A stretch of DNA of 32,443 nucleotides, from positions 1-32,443 of the forward strand of contig JBHIWX010000045.1 in NCBI GenBank assembly GCA_041987205.1. The letters run 5' to 3'. The translations under genes and the position numbers were made by a program. This DNA is from BOKV01 sp041987205 (GTDB lineage Bacteria; Pseudomonadota; Alphaproteobacteria; Rhizobiales; Rhizobiaceae). Below, piece after piece: positions 7,418-17,599 of this stretch. Each line of letters opens with the position of its first letter. Within the stretch, counting starts at the first letter, position 1. The notes beneath the pieces are model-generated. The model had not been told where the DNA came from and did not search any database. It saw only the letters and a program-made list of their open reading frames with translations.

Positions 7418-9771
7418 TAATCAGTTGCGTCGGCATTTGCCAGGCGGTTCCAAGGACGCCTTCCGGGCAGTTGCGCGGCGGTGACCGTGAAGCCCAACTT
7501 TTTCTCCGGATCGAGACTGCCGGCATTTTCCTTGTTACTCAACACTGGTGCGATCCGGATCGTGTGCGCGCCGCCGGCATCGAAATCACCGCGCTTGAGA
7601 ACGAGCGCGGGCTTCCTGCCCCATTTTTCGCAATGCAGCCAGCGCAGCCTCGGCATCAGCAGCACGTCGGCGTGCTGGCAGGCCTGCGGCAGCAGGTCAG
7701 GGTCGTAGACCAGGTGCAGAAAGCGGCCGTCACGCAGGCGCGCGATGCACAGATCGCGGTCGCAGCGATCGCCGATCACCGACTCGCGATTGCCCTCACC
7801 GCCGCCCGACCATGCCCGGAGCCAGATATCGCTGACGAACCGGTTGCGGCGCGGATTGAGCAGGACCAACCGCCCATCGGTATCGGCTACGGCGACTGTT
7901 CGCCCGTCCTGCGAAGCGACGATGTCAGGCGGTGGTCCCGTTCCGGCCAGCAGCGGGATCGTCGCCAATGGCAAGAGACCGAACAATCGCAGTCGCGTTT
8001 TTAGCAGGGTCAGCATGACTAGACCGCCCGCCCCGGCCAGCAGAAGCGCCTTCGGTTGTGCCCCGGTCACGCCCTGCGGACCGAAACCGTTCACCCAGTC
8101 GGAAATGGCGACCATGTGTTCGATGCCCCAGCCCATCACGCGCAGGAACGGCCATTCCATCCCGTAGGGCATGGCGAGCATGCCGATCAGTGCAAAGGGC
8201 ATGACCAGCGTCGTGACCACCGGCATCGCCAGTGCATTGGTCAGCAGGCCGAAAGGCGCGACGCGGTGGAAGTGCCAGGCTGCGAACAGGCCGGTCGCGA
8301 GACCCGCGACCAGGCTGGTGAACACGATGCCGCCGAGATAGACGAAAGCGGTCCTTGCGGCATGCCGCAACAGGCTGAGCCAGTTTGCACCCTGGCCGTT
8401 GCCCGGCGTCGCGCCTGCACCCCAATTGCGTTCGCGGAGGGCCTGATAGGCGGCGACCAGCGCGGCGGCAGCGGCGAACGACATCTGGAAACCTGGCTGC
8501 ATCAGGCTTTCAGGTGACAGGGCAAGGATAATCAGCGCTGCAATGACGACGTTGCGGATCGTCACAGCGCGCCGGTCGGCCAGTGCGGCCGTCAACATCA
8601 CGGCGATCATCACCCAGGCGCGCTGCGTCGCCACCGAAGCCCCCGAGATCAGGAGATAGATCGTCGCTGCCGCAAGCCCTGCCCCGGCAGCCCATTTGGC
8701 GATCGGGTGGTGCAGCACCAGCGTCGGCGACCAGGCGGCAAGCCAGCGCACGCCCCAAACGACGGTCAGCGCGACCAGCGCCATGTGCAAACCGGAAATG
8801 GCGAGCACATGCGCGATGCCGGATCGGCGCAGGCTTTCGGATGTCGCTTCGTCGATGCCGCTGCGGTCGCCGGTGATCAGCGCGACGGCGACATCGCCGG
8901 CCTCGCCGTCGAGGCTGGCGCGAATGCGTTCTGCAAGCGCCAGCCGAAAAGACTGGAGCGCGATGATGGCACGCTCATCCAGGCGCGGTCTCACGGGTTC
9001 TGTTGCGCCGTGCGGCGCGCCCAGGAAAAACCCCGTACCGCCGAGTCCGTCGAAACGGGCGAAGAAGCCGAAATCATATCCGCCGGGATAGGCCGGGCCG
9101 TTGACCGCCATCAGGCGCGCCTTGCCGGTGATGGTCTCGCCCGGCGCGAACACCGTCTTGCCCGACGAGGCCGACAGGCGGATCAACGCCGGCAGGTCTT
9201 CGGGGGCGAGCCCCGAAATGGTAGTCGGGCGGATCAGATAGCGCGGCGATCCGCGTGAATTGGCATCGCGCCGCACGACAAGGCCGCTGATCTTGGTCGT
9301 GATCTGGCCCTGGATCACCGGCGTTTCGGTCTGCCAGGTGCGCCATTGCGCGACGCCCATGCCGAGCAGAAACAGGGTTGTCGCGGTGAGCGCGAGCCAG
9401 GTTGCGCCACGCACTTTCAACCGCAAGGCCAGCCCGGCGGTCAGCGCCGCGGTTGCCAGCACCATCGGCGCCAGCGGTTCGGCGGGAATGAAGAAATAGG
9501 TCAGGATGCCGAGGCCGAGCAGCACCGGCGCGAAATTGAACAGGCTTCCGGTTTCCCGTTCGCGCTCCACCGCTCGCGCAAATGCGCCGAACAAGTCGAG
9601 CCGGGTCTGCGACAATCGCAGCAACCAGCCGCGCAACCGGCCGGGCGTAAACTCGCCGACGCGGAGCCTGTCCGGCAGACGGCTCTGTCGCCTGCGCAAC
9701 TGCGGCGTGTCAGGCGGCGCTGCCGGCACGGCCTGTTCGCGCGCGCGCTCGCTGTCGGTTTGCTCGACCAT
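7417..9771 (-). CDS. comEC: ComEC/Rec2-family DNA-uptake channel protein
   Basis: Polytopic inner-membrane protein of the ComEC/Rec2 family, which moves single-stranded DNA across the membrane during natural transformation. The 784-residue product has an N-terminal region with several membrane helices and a DUF4131-like soluble part. The competence domain follows, with the conserved stretch GDRSGIDEAT and HVLAISGLHMAL at about 310-335 and about ten further hydrophobic segments. The C-terminal soluble part (about 600-784) sits where other ComEC proteins carry a metallo-beta-lactamase domain, but no HxHxDH metal motif is visible. The ATG at 9771 follows GGAAG. It is divergent from gltX and convergent with lexA, a common alphaproteobacterial arrangement. 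Whether the organism is transformable cannot be judged here. Confidence 0.9.
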   Translation of the reverse strand: MVEQTDSERAREQAVPAAPPDTPQLRRRQSRLPDRLRVGEFTPGRLRGWLLRLSQTRLDLFGAFARAVERERETGSLFNFAPVLLGLGILTYFFIPAEPLAPMVLATAALTAGLALRLKVRGATWLALTATTLFLLGMGVAQWRTWQTETPVIQGQITTKISGLVVRRDANSRGSPRYLIRPTTISGLAPEDLPALIRLSASSGKTVFAPGETITGKARLMAVNGPAYPGGYDFGFFARFDGLGGTGFFLGAPHGATEPVRPRLDERAIIALQSFRLALAERIRASLDGEAGDVAVALITGDRSGIDEATSESLRRSGIAHVLAISGLHMALVALTVVWGVRWLAAWSPTLVLHHPIAKWAAGAGLAAATIYLLISGASVATQRAWVMIAVMLTAALADRRAVTIRNVVIAALIILALSPESLMQPGFQMSFAAAAALVAAYQALRERNWGAGATPGNGQGANWLSLLRHAARTAFVYLGGIVFTSLVAGLATGLFAAWHFHRVAPFGLLTNALAMPVVTTLVMPFALIGMLAMPYGMEWPFLRVMGWGIEHMVAISDWVNGFGPQGVTGAQPKALLLAGAGGLVMLTLLKTRLRLFGLLPLATIPLLAGTGPPPDIVASQDGRTVAVADTDGRLVLLNPRRNRFVSDIWLRAWSGGGEGNRESVIGDRCDRDLCIARLRDGRFLHLVYDPDLLPQACQHADVLLMPRLRWLHCEKWGRKPALVLKRGDFDAGGAHTIRIAPVLSNKENAGSLDPEKKLGFTVTAAQLPGRRPWNRLANADATD

Positions 9772-9816
9772 TACCCCACTTCCGGCGCCTCGAGCGGGTG
9801 GGCCGGCGCCGTACCC

Positions 9817-9844
9817 TTGTCTCGCCCGGCAAACATGCTACATC
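9817..9844 (+). promoter_or_regulatory. Candidate gltX promoter
   Basis: TTGTCT (9817-9822; CTTGTC from 9816) and TACATC (9839-9844; CTACAT from 9838) are 16 bases apart. They resemble the alphaproteobacterial CTTGAC-N17-CTATAT housekeeping pattern. The site lies about 90 bases before the gltX ATG, in the 162-base gap shared with divergent comEC. Confidence 0.45.
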
Positions 9845-9933
9845 AGCGCGCAATCATCCGCCAAAGCGCAATTTCCTTTCCCGATGCGCGCCGCATGCCC
9901 GCGCGACACGGGATTTCCCCAACGAGATCCTCC

Positions 9934-11361
9934 ATGACATCGCCCGTCGTCACCCGCTTCGCCCCTTCGCCCACCGGTTTCCTTCATATCGGCGGCGCGC
10001 GTACCGCGCTGTTCAACTGGCTCTACGCCAAGGCCAATGGTGGGCGCATGCTGTTGCGCATCGAGGATACCGATCGCGAACGCTCGACCCAGGTGGCGGT
10101 CGACGCGATTCTGGACGGTCTTTCCTGGCTCGGAATCGACTGGGACGACGAACCGATTTCGCAGTTCTCCCGCGCGGAGCGGCATCGCGAGGTGGCGGAA
10201 CAGCTCGTCGCAGATGGCAAGGCCTATTACTGCTACGCATCCAGGGAAGAACTCGACGAGATGCGAGAGAAGGCGCGCGCCGAAGGCAGGCCGCCGCGCT
10301 ATGACGGGCGGTGGCGCGACCGCGATCCGTCCGAGGCACCGGAAGGCGTCAAGGGCGTCATCCGCATCAAGGCGCCGCTCGACGGCGAGACGATCGTGGA
10401 CGACCAAGTGCAGGGCAGGATCGTTTTCCCCAACAAGGATCTGGACGATTTCATCCTGCTGCGTTCGGACGGCACGCCGACCTACATGCACGCCGTCGTG
10501 GTCGACGATCACGACATGGGCGTCACCCATATCATTCGCGGTGACGACCATCTGACCAATGCTGGCCGCCAGACGCTGATCTACAAGGCGCTCGGCTGGG
10601 ACGTGCCGGTGATGGGACATGTACCGCTCATCCACGGGCCGGACGGCGCGAAACTTTCCAAGCGCCACGGCGCGCTGGGCGCGGAGGCCTATCGTGCCAT
10701 GGGTTACCTGCCCGAGGCACTGCGCAACTATCTCGTACGGCTCGGCTGGGCGCATGGCGACGACGAGATCATCTCGACGGAACAGATGATCGAATGGTTC
10801 GATTTCGGCGGGCTCGGCAAGGCTCCGGCGCGTTTCGATATCGCCAAGCTCCAGGCGCTGAACGGCCACTACATCCGCCATGCCGATGACGACTATCTCG
10901 TGACCCGCATGCTGGACGTCCTGCCCGGCGTCGAGAACGGCGAAGCGATGGCACGGGCGCTCGATTCGGAAAAATACCACCAGCTCGTCGCGGCGATGCC
11001 TGGATTGAAGGAACGTGCCAAGACGCTGCTCGAACTGATCGACGGCGCGGCCTTCCTGTTCGTGAAAGTTCCGCTCGAACTCGACGAAAAGGCCGCCGCG
11101 CTGCTCGATGATGACGCGCGCAAGATCGTCGCCGATCTGGTCGGCCTGTTCGAAAAACTCGAGACATGGGATGCACCGACCACCGAAAAGGCGGTACGCG
11201 ACTATGCCGAGGAAAAGGAACTCAAACTCGGCAAGGTTGCGCAACCGCTGCGCGCCGCGCTGACCGGGCGCACCGTCTCGCCGCCGGTTTTCGACGTGCT
11301 TGCGGTGCTCGGTCGCGACGAAAGCCTCGAACGACTCAGAGATCAGGCACGCTCCGCCTGA
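9934..11361 (+). CDS. gltX: Glutamyl-tRNA synthetase
   Basis: Charges tRNA-Glu with glutamate for translation; in alphaproteobacteria such enzymes may also charge tRNA-Gln, to be corrected by GatCAB. The 475-residue class I synthetase starts MTSPVVTRFAPSPTGFLHIG, with the HIGH-type motif as HIGG (18-21) and the KMSKS-type motif as KLSKR (240-244). An all-helical anticodon-binding half follows. The frame is open for nearly 600 bases upstream, through the comEC gene on the other strand, but homologues start at this ATG, which has a GAG upstream. Many rhizobia carry two gltX copies; the FLHIGGARTALFNWL version seen here resembles the main one. gltA follows in the same direction after 264 bases. 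Confidence 0.96.
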   Translation: MTSPVVTRFAPSPTGFLHIGGARTALFNWLYAKANGGRMLLRIEDTDRERSTQVAVDAILDGLSWLGIDWDDEPISQFSRAERHREVAEQLVADGKAYYCYASREELDEMREKARAEGRPPRYDGRWRDRDPSEAPEGVKGVIRIKAPLDGETIVDDQVQGRIVFPNKDLDDFILLRSDGTPTYMHAVVVDDHDMGVTHIIRGDDHLTNAGRQTLIYKALGWDVPVMGHVPLIHGPDGAKLSKRHGALGAEAYRAMGYLPEALRNYLVRLGWAHGDDEIISTEQMIEWFDFGGLGKAPARFDIAKLQALNGHYIRHADDDYLVTRMLDVLPGVENGEAMARALDSEKYHQLVAAMPGLKERAKTLLELIDGAAFLFVKVPLELDEKAAALLDDDARKIVADLVGLFEKLETWDAPTTEKAVRDYAEEKELKLGKVAQPLRAALTGRTVSPPVFDVLAVLGRDESLERLRDQARSA

Positions 11362-11625
11362 CATGCCACTGAAACATCAACGTTTTAACGGTCCTGGAAT
11401 GGGGTGGCCGGATGACGTTGCGGCATGTCTCGCCCGTGTGGCGACTTGTGCAAACGCCTCAAATGCGATAGCTCTTTCGCGGTCGCGATAGCATTATTGC
11501 AGCGCAACAACACTGCTTCTCCTCAGGCTTGCGGCTTGCCGAATATCGAGTCTATGGCACCGTTCGGTCCCGCTCATTGGGGCCGGAACAGGTGGGGTGG
11601 GCATGAAGATGAAAGGGATTGCAAC
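11362..11625 (+). promoter_or_regulatory. gltX-gltA intergenic region with candidate gltA promoter
   Basis: This 264-base gap holds no gene I can support. A weak -35/-10 pair is TTGTGC (11446-11451) with GATAGC (11467-11472). About 25 bases further on lies an imperfect inverted repeat, TTGC-AGC-GCAA, in the stretch ATTGCAGCGCAACAACAC. No gltX terminator with a T-run was found, so read-through into gltA is possible. Confidence 0.3.
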
Positions 11626-12915
<1,290 letters not shown>

Positions 12916-12944
12916 GCCGGGTCGAACGAAACAGCATTTTTGGG

Positions 12945-12969
12945 AAAGCCGCCTTCCGGGCGGCTTTTT
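12945..12969 (+). terminator. Intrinsic terminator of gltA
   Basis: AAAGCCGCC (12945-12953) pairs perfectly with GGCGGCTTT (12959-12967) around a 5-base loop and runs into TTTTT (12965-12969). In the other direction the hairpin is followed by only a poor T-run, so it mainly ends gltA transcripts rather than those of convergent lpxB. Confidence 0.9.
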
Positions 12970-12989
12970 CATTTCAGGAAGATGGCAAT

Positions 12990-14165
12990 TCAGGCGGCCG
13001 GCTTGCGCGCCAGTTCCAGCACCTTGCGCGCAGCGATTTCGCCGGAAGGCGCATCGGTTTCGAGGCTCCGCGCCATCTTCTCGAAACCCTCAAGCTGCAA
13101 TTGCCGGGCCGTGCCTTCCTGCATGAGCCCTGCCAGCGCGCGGGCCAGCCAGCCGGGGCGTATCATGTCACCGATGCGCTCGGGTACGATGGCATCGTCG
13201 ACGATCAGATTGGGCAACGCCGCCGACCAGCCAGTGATCAGGTGGCGGACGCGGTGCATCAGCCAGTCCAGCCGATAGATCGAGATCGTCGGAATGCGAT
13301 AGAGCGCCAGTTCGAGCAGCACCGTGCCGGAGGCCGCCAGCGCCGCATCGGCTTCAGAGAATACCGCTTCCTTGGCCGCCTCGCCCGACAGGATCTCCGG
13401 CTTGACCGGCCAGTCGGAGACCGTTCGCGTGATCTCATCGACGAGATGCGGCACGGCCGGCAGGACGGCACGGAATACGGTGCCCCGCTCGGCCATGATC
13501 GACAGCGTGTCTCGCATGTCGGGCAGGAGCAGCCTGATTTCCGAACGCCGAGAACCCGGCAGCAGAATGAGCAGCGGATCGTTAGATGGCCGGGGCGACG
13601 GTTCGCGAACACCGGCAAGGCGTCTTGCCAGCGGGTGGCCGACATAGGTTGCCTCCGGTCCACCCAGTTCCTTCAGCACGCGCGGTTCGAACGGCAGCAG
13701 CGCCAGCACGTGATCGACATAGTCGTTCATTGCCATCGCCCTGCCTGGCCGCCAGGCCCAGACGCTGGGGCAGACATATTTGACGATGGGCAGATCCGGC
13801 AGACGCGCGCGCACGCGGCGGGCAACACGCTGATTGAAATCGGGACTGTCGATCAGGACCAGCACGTCCGGTTTTGCCGCAATTATATCGTCGGCGGTCT
13901 GCGCGATGCGCCGCAACAGTGTCGGCAGGCGCGTGACGACGCCGGAAAGCCCCATAACCGACGTGTCGGCGATGTCGAACAGGCTTTCCAGCCCCAGTTC
14001 GCGCATGCGCCTTCCGGCGGTGCCCCGAATTCGGATGTCCGGCGCCTGTTGCCGCAAGGCGGTGACGAGTTCCGCGCCGAGCGCGTCGCCGGAATCTTCG
14101 CCGACCACCAGATAGGCTTTCAGCGGCTCGCCGGCTTCTTTCTTGCTGCGGTCAGCTTCAGCCAT
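12990..14165 (-). CDS. lpxB: Lipid-A-disaccharide synthase
   Basis: Glycosyltransferase (GT19 family) that joins UDP-2,3-diacylglucosamine and lipid X into the lipid A disaccharide at the inner membrane. The 391-residue product has the N-terminal nucleotide-fold signature LVVGEDSGDALGAEL and the motifs VLIDSPDFN, CPSVWAWRPGR, LLPGSRRSE and AASGTVLLELAL, all typical of LpxB. The start is not certain. ATG at 14165 overlaps lpxI by 8 bases; an in-frame GTG at 14171 would add two residues and sits 4 bases after GGGAA. Either way the gene is translationally coupled to lpxI. It is the last gene of the minus-strand lpx run and converges on gltA. Confidence 0.95.
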   Translation of the reverse strand: MAEADRSKKEAGEPLKAYLVVGEDSGDALGAELVTALRQQAPDIRIRGTAGRRMRELGLESLFDIADTSVMGLSGVVTRLPTLLRRIAQTADDIIAAKPDVLVLIDSPDFNQRVARRVRARLPDLPIVKYVCPSVWAWRPGRAMAMNDYVDHVLALLPFEPRVLKELGGPEATYVGHPLARRLAGVREPSPRPSNDPLLILLPGSRRSEIRLLLPDMRDTLSIMAERGTVFRAVLPAVPHLVDEITRTVSDWPVKPEILSGEAAKEAVFSEADAALAASGTVLLELALYRIPTISIYRLDWLMHRVRHLITGWSAALPNLIVDDAIVPERIGDMIRPGWLARALAGLMQEGTARQLQLEGFEKMARSLETDAPSGEIAARKVLELARKPAA

Positions 14166-15063
14166 CGTCACTCAGTTCCCGCGCCGAGACGCCATAGAGA
14201 TAGAGCCCGGCGGCCTGCGCGTCCTCGAAGGTACGGTCGCGCTCGAGGATAAGCGAATGTCCGGCCTCCAGCACGATGCCCCTGAGGCCGGCCGCGGCGA
14301 CCGCCGCGATGGTGCGCGGGCCGATCGCCGGGAGGTCGGCGCGGACATCCTGCCCGGGCTTCATCGTCTTGACCAGAACCCCGTTCTTGCCCTCCAGCGG
14401 CATGCGACCGAGCTTGCGCATGCGCGGGATGCGCCCCAGCATCTCGTCGGTCCCTTCCGCGCCCTCGACCGCGACAACGCGACCACCCTCGGCAATGGCC
14501 GCCTGGCCGATGTCGAGATCGCCCAGCGCCTTGCAGGCGGCGAATGCCCTGCGGATGTTGACGAAATCCTTAGCACCCGGTTTGCGGCCCACCATGGCGC
14601 CAGGTTTCGCAAGCAGTTGCGGCGCGATCTGGTGGGCGCCGAGCACTGAAATATCGTGCTTCTCGAACAGCTTGATGGTGCCGGACAGGACCGTATTGTC
14701 GCCGCCCAGCATGAAGACCAGCACCTGCGGCAGCGCCTTGACTCCGCCCCAGTCGAGCTTGAGCGTCGCAACGTCCGGCCGCTTGCGCACGCCGCCGGCG
14801 AAGACGACCTCGCTGATGCCGCGCTCCTTCAGCAGCCTGAACAGCTTGCCGAGTTGACCCCAGGCGAGCGTCTCGCCGGGATAGGCTCTGATCGGGCGTT
14901 CGGCCTCGCCCTCGATGCCGATCATGTAGGGGGAACGACCGCTCTCGACCGCGCCGCGAGCGAGTTCCATCGGCAGCGATCCGTAGCCGCAAATGATGGC
15001 GAGGTCCGGCCGGTAATCGCCCGCAACGCGTCCGCTCCAGCGTTCGCCCGCCGCGCCGGCCAT
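14158..15063 (-). CDS. lpxI: UDP-2,3-diacylglucosamine pyrophosphatase, LpxI type
   Basis: Hydrolyses UDP-2,3-diacylglucosamine to lipid X, the step done by LpxH in E. coli. LpxI is the unrelated alphaproteobacterial enzyme (formerly DUF1009), first described in Caulobacter. The 301-residue sequence has the LpxI hallmarks LAIICGYGSLP near the start, EVVFAGGVRKRPD in the middle and, in the C-terminal catalytic half, KPGQDVRADLPAIGPRT and GIVLEAG. The position between lpxA and lpxB fits the pathway order. The ATG at 15063 lies 8 bases after the lpxA stop and lacks a clear purine-rich ribosome-binding site, so it probably depends on coupling to lpxA. Its last bases overlap the lpxB start. Confidence 0.94.
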   Translation of the reverse strand: MAGAAGERWSGRVAGDYRPDLAIICGYGSLPMELARGAVESGRSPYMIGIEGEAERPIRAYPGETLAWGQLGKLFRLLKERGISEVVFAGGVRKRPDVATLKLDWGGVKALPQVLVFMLGGDNTVLSGTIKLFEKHDISVLGAHQIAPQLLAKPGAMVGRKPGAKDFVNIRRAFAACKALGDLDIGQAAIAEGGRVVAVEGAEGTDEMLGRIPRMRKLGRMPLEGKNGVLVKTMKPGQDVRADLPAIGPRTIAAVAAAGLRGIVLEAGHSLILERDRTFEDAQAAGLYLYGVSARELSDDG

Positions 15064-15071
15064 GGCGGGGA

Positions 15072-15872
15072 CTAGGCCTCGCTCTCGCCGCGCTTCGGCG
15101 TGCAGATGGAACGCTTGCCGCCCTCGCGGATGAATTCGAGAATCTCGTGCACGGCGTGGTCCTCGTCGAACTCCGCCGCGACATCCTCGACGCGTTCGCG
15201 CAGGCTGCCTTCGTCGGCGAAGAGTGCGCGATAGGCGCGGCGCACGGTGTGGATTTCCTCACGCGCGATACCGCGCCGCTGCATGCCCACGATGTTGAGG
15301 CCGGACAGATAGGCGCGGTTGCCGAGCGCCATGCCATAGGGGATGAGATCGTTTTCAAGACCCGACAGGCCGCCGATGAAGGCGTGCGCGCCAACCCTTG
15401 CGAACTGGATGACGGCCGCGCCGCCGCCGATGATGACATAATCGCCGATGGTCACGTGGCCGGCGAGCAGAACGCTGTTCGACAGGATGACATTGTTGCC
15501 GACGATGCAGTCATGCGCGACATGGGAGTTGGCGAGGAACACACAATGGTTCCCGACGATCGTCTCGCTGCGGTCGCCTTCCGTGCCGGGGTTCATCGTC
15601 ACGCCTTCGCGGATGATGCAGTCCGCACCGATGATGAGCGAGTTTTCCTCGCCGTGAAATTTGAGATCCTGCGGCTCATGGCCAATGGCGGCGAAGGGAA
15701 AAATGCGCGTGCGCGGACCGATGCGCGTGTTGCCGGCAATGGTGATGTGCGACTTCAGTTCGACACCGTCGCCGAGAACGACCTGCGGACCGATATGGCA
15801 GAACGGGCCGATAACGACGCCGTCGCCAAGGCTGGCGCCGTCTTCCACGATCGCCGTGGGATGAATGCTCAT
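15072..15872 (-). CDS. lpxA: UDP-N-acetylglucosamine O-acyltransferase
   Basis: First committed enzyme of lipid A synthesis; transfers a 3-hydroxyacyl chain from acyl carrier protein to UDP-GlcNAc. The 266-residue product is a left-handed beta-helix of hexapeptide repeats (for example IGPFCH, IGPRTR, IGADCI), followed by a helical C-terminal part from about residue 190. The catalytic base is His120 in HVAHDCIVGN, equal to E. coli His125. The ATG at 15872 overlaps the fabZ stop by one base (TAATG on the minus strand). This ties LpxA to FabZ, which uses the same 3-hydroxyacyl-ACP pool. Confidence 0.97.
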   Translation of the reverse strand: MSIHPTAIVEDGASLGDGVVIGPFCHIGPQVVLGDGVELKSHITIAGNTRIGPRTRIFPFAAIGHEPQDLKFHGEENSLIIGADCIIREGVTMNPGTEGDRSETIVGNHCVFLANSHVAHDCIVGNNVILSNSVLLAGHVTIGDYVIIGGGAAVIQFARVGAHAFIGGLSGLENDLIPYGMALGNRAYLSGLNIVGMQRRGIAREEIHTVRRAYRALFADEGSLRERVEDVAAEFDEDHAVHEILEFIREGGKRSICTPKRGESEA

Positions 15873-16333
15873 TACGCGGTTTCCTCCGGGTCGACCATCA
15901 TCGCGCTGATCAGCGCTTCGGCGACCTTTGCGCCATCGACATGGGCGGCGCAGTCATATTTGAAGATATTGCCGCGCTGGCGGCGCTTTTCCACCTTGAT
16001 CTCAAGCACGTCGCCCGGAATGACCGGCTTGCGGAACTTGGCACCGTCGATGGTCATGAAATAGACCAGCTTGCGCGCGCCCCTGAGATGGCGATGGGCG
16101 ACGATCGCACCGCAGGTCTGAGCCATCGCCTCGACGATCAGCACGCCGGGCATGATCGGTTCGCCCGGGAAATGGCCGTTGAAATGCGGCTCGTTGACCG
16201 TGACGTTCTTGATGCCCGTCGCCCGGTCGTCGCCATCGACGTCGATGATCCGGTCGATGAGCAGGAACGGATAACGATGCGGCAGCAGCTTGAAGATTTC
16301 CGAGATCGCGATGTGATCGAGTGTATCGCTCAT
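15872..16333 (-). CDS. fabZ: 3-hydroxyacyl-ACP dehydratase
   Basis: Dehydrates 3-hydroxyacyl-ACP in fatty acid elongation and so competes with LpxA and LpxD for the same substrate. The 153-residue hot-dog-fold protein begins MSDTLDHIAISEIFKLLPHR and carries the active-site pair His54 (NGHFPG) and Glu68 (VEAMAQ). The frame is open well upstream inside lpxD, but the ATG at 16333 gives the family's normal length and overlaps the lpxD stop by 4 bases (ATGA). The stop overlaps lpxA. The lpxD-fabZ-lpxA order is the classical Gram-negative one. Confidence 0.97.
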   Translation of the reverse strand: MSDTLDHIAISEIFKLLPHRYPFLLIDRIIDVDGDDRATGIKNVTVNEPHFNGHFPGEPIMPGVLIVEAMAQTCGAIVAHRHLRGARKLVYFMTIDGAKFRKPVIPGDVLEIKVEKRRQRGNIFKYDCAAHVDGAKVAEALISAMMVDPEETA

Positions 16334-17385
16334 TGCCCATCCTTCCCGCCGCTTTTCGATTTGGCGACCATCGACTTGAGTATCATGTTCATCTTGACCC
16401 AGTCGCGAACCGGCATGGCCGGGGTGCCGATGACCTTGGCGCCGGGTTCGAGATTCTTGTCGACGCCCGAACCTCCGCCGACCTGCGCGCCATGACCGAC
16501 CGTGACGTGGCCGACAATGCCGGCCTGGCCCGCGACCACCACATAGTCGCCCAGCGTTGCACTGCCGGCGACGCCGGCAAGTCCCACGATGATGCAATGT
16601 CGGCCGATCACGACGTTATGGCCGATCTGCACAAGATTGTCGATCTTGGTCCCCTCGCCGATCACGGTGTCGCGGTTGGAGCCCCGGTCGACGGTCGAAT
16701 TGGCGCCGATCTCGACATGATCCTGGATGATCACGCGGCCGATCTGCGCCACCTTGCGATGGCCGCCCGGGCCCATGGCAAAGCCGAATCCGTCCTGGCC
16801 GATGCGCACCCCGGGATGCAGGATGACATTGTCACCGATAAAGGCGTTGAGCACGGACGCGTGGACGCCGATCGTGGTGTTGCGCCCGATCTGCACATTG
16901 GCGCCGATCACGGCGCCGGCGAGAACGCGCGCGCCACGGCCGAGCGAGACGCCCTCGCCGATCACCACGCCCGGCTCGACGATGACATCGTCTTCCATCG
17001 TGACGCTGTCGGCGATGTGCGCATGGCTTGAGATGCCGGTCTCACCCGTCACAGGCTGCGGCCGTGCGGCCGTCGGGAACAGCATGGCGAGCGCGGCGGC
17101 ATAGGCCTTGTAGGGCTGATCGTGGATCAGCACTGCAACGGAAGCCGGCACCCGGTCGGCATAGCGTTCCTGGCAGAAAACGGCCGCCGCGTCCGTGCTA
17201 TCGAGATGGCGCAGATATTTGGGATTGTCGATGAAGGAGATGCTGGCCTTCGGCGCTGCTTCCAGCGGACCGGCCGTCTCGATCAACCTGTCGCCCAGAT
17301 CGGCATTGCCAAGCCTGGCGCCGGTGGATGACGCGATTTCAGCAAGCGTTCGCGGAGAAGGTCGGAAAAATACGGGATGCGTCAT
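16330..17385 (-). CDS. lpxD: UDP-3-O-acylglucosamine N-acyltransferase
   Basis: Adds the N-linked 3-hydroxyacyl chain to UDP-3-O-acylglucosamine, the third step of lipid A synthesis. The 351-residue protein has an N-terminal uridine-binding domain (about 1-115), a hexapeptide-repeat beta-helix (about 118-315) and a C-terminal helix ending KSKSGGKDGQ. The catalytic His256 lies in LVQIGHNVVIG. The frame could start 12 codons earlier (17421), but MTHPVFFRPSPRTL at 17385 matches family starts and has GAAGA about 10 bases upstream. It is preceded by a 213-base gap after bamA. No skp/ompH gene lies in that gap, unlike in E. coli. Confidence 0.95.
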   Translation of the reverse strand: MTHPVFFRPSPRTLAEIASSTGARLGNADLGDRLIETAGPLEAAPKASISFIDNPKYLRHLDSTDAAAVFCQERYADRVPASVAVLIHDQPYKAYAAALAMLFPTAARPQPVTGETGISSHAHIADSVTMEDDVIVEPGVVIGEGVSLGRGARVLAGAVIGANVQIGRNTTIGVHASVLNAFIGDNVILHPGVRIGQDGFGFAMGPGGHRKVAQIGRVIIQDHVEIGANSTVDRGSNRDTVIGEGTKIDNLVQIGHNVVIGRHCIIVGLAGVAGSATLGDYVVVAGQAGIVGHVTVGHGAQVGGGSGVDKNLEPGAKVIGTPAMPVRDWVKMNMILKSMVAKSKSGGKDGQ

Positions 17386-17575
17386 GACGCGGATATCTTC
17401 TCGTCTGGCGATGGCCCGCAACCGGCGAAGCCGTGGTCAGAGCACTAATGGCAGCGCTCGCCGGAATCAACAACCGGTTTGACGGTATCCCGGCATGGAT
17501 GCCGATCGCGCCCCGCGAGACATGCCCACGCGACGACCTGTTCCCTACAAAGTACAGATTGGCGGCCATGTGGCC

Positions 17576-17599
17576 GACCGGCCCCTTGCGGGCCCGGTC
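17576..17599 (-). terminator. Strong hairpin just downstream of bamA, no T-run
   Basis: Overlapping the bamA stop codon, GACCGGGCCC and GGGGCCGGTC pair at 9 of 10 positions around a GCAA tetraloop on the minus strand. A second small stem (CGGCCA/TGGCCG, 17563-17576) follows. There is no T-run, so it may stabilise the bamA 3' end or attenuate read-through to lpxD rather than terminate outright. The rest of the gap 17386-17575 shows nothing I can support. Confidence 0.35.
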
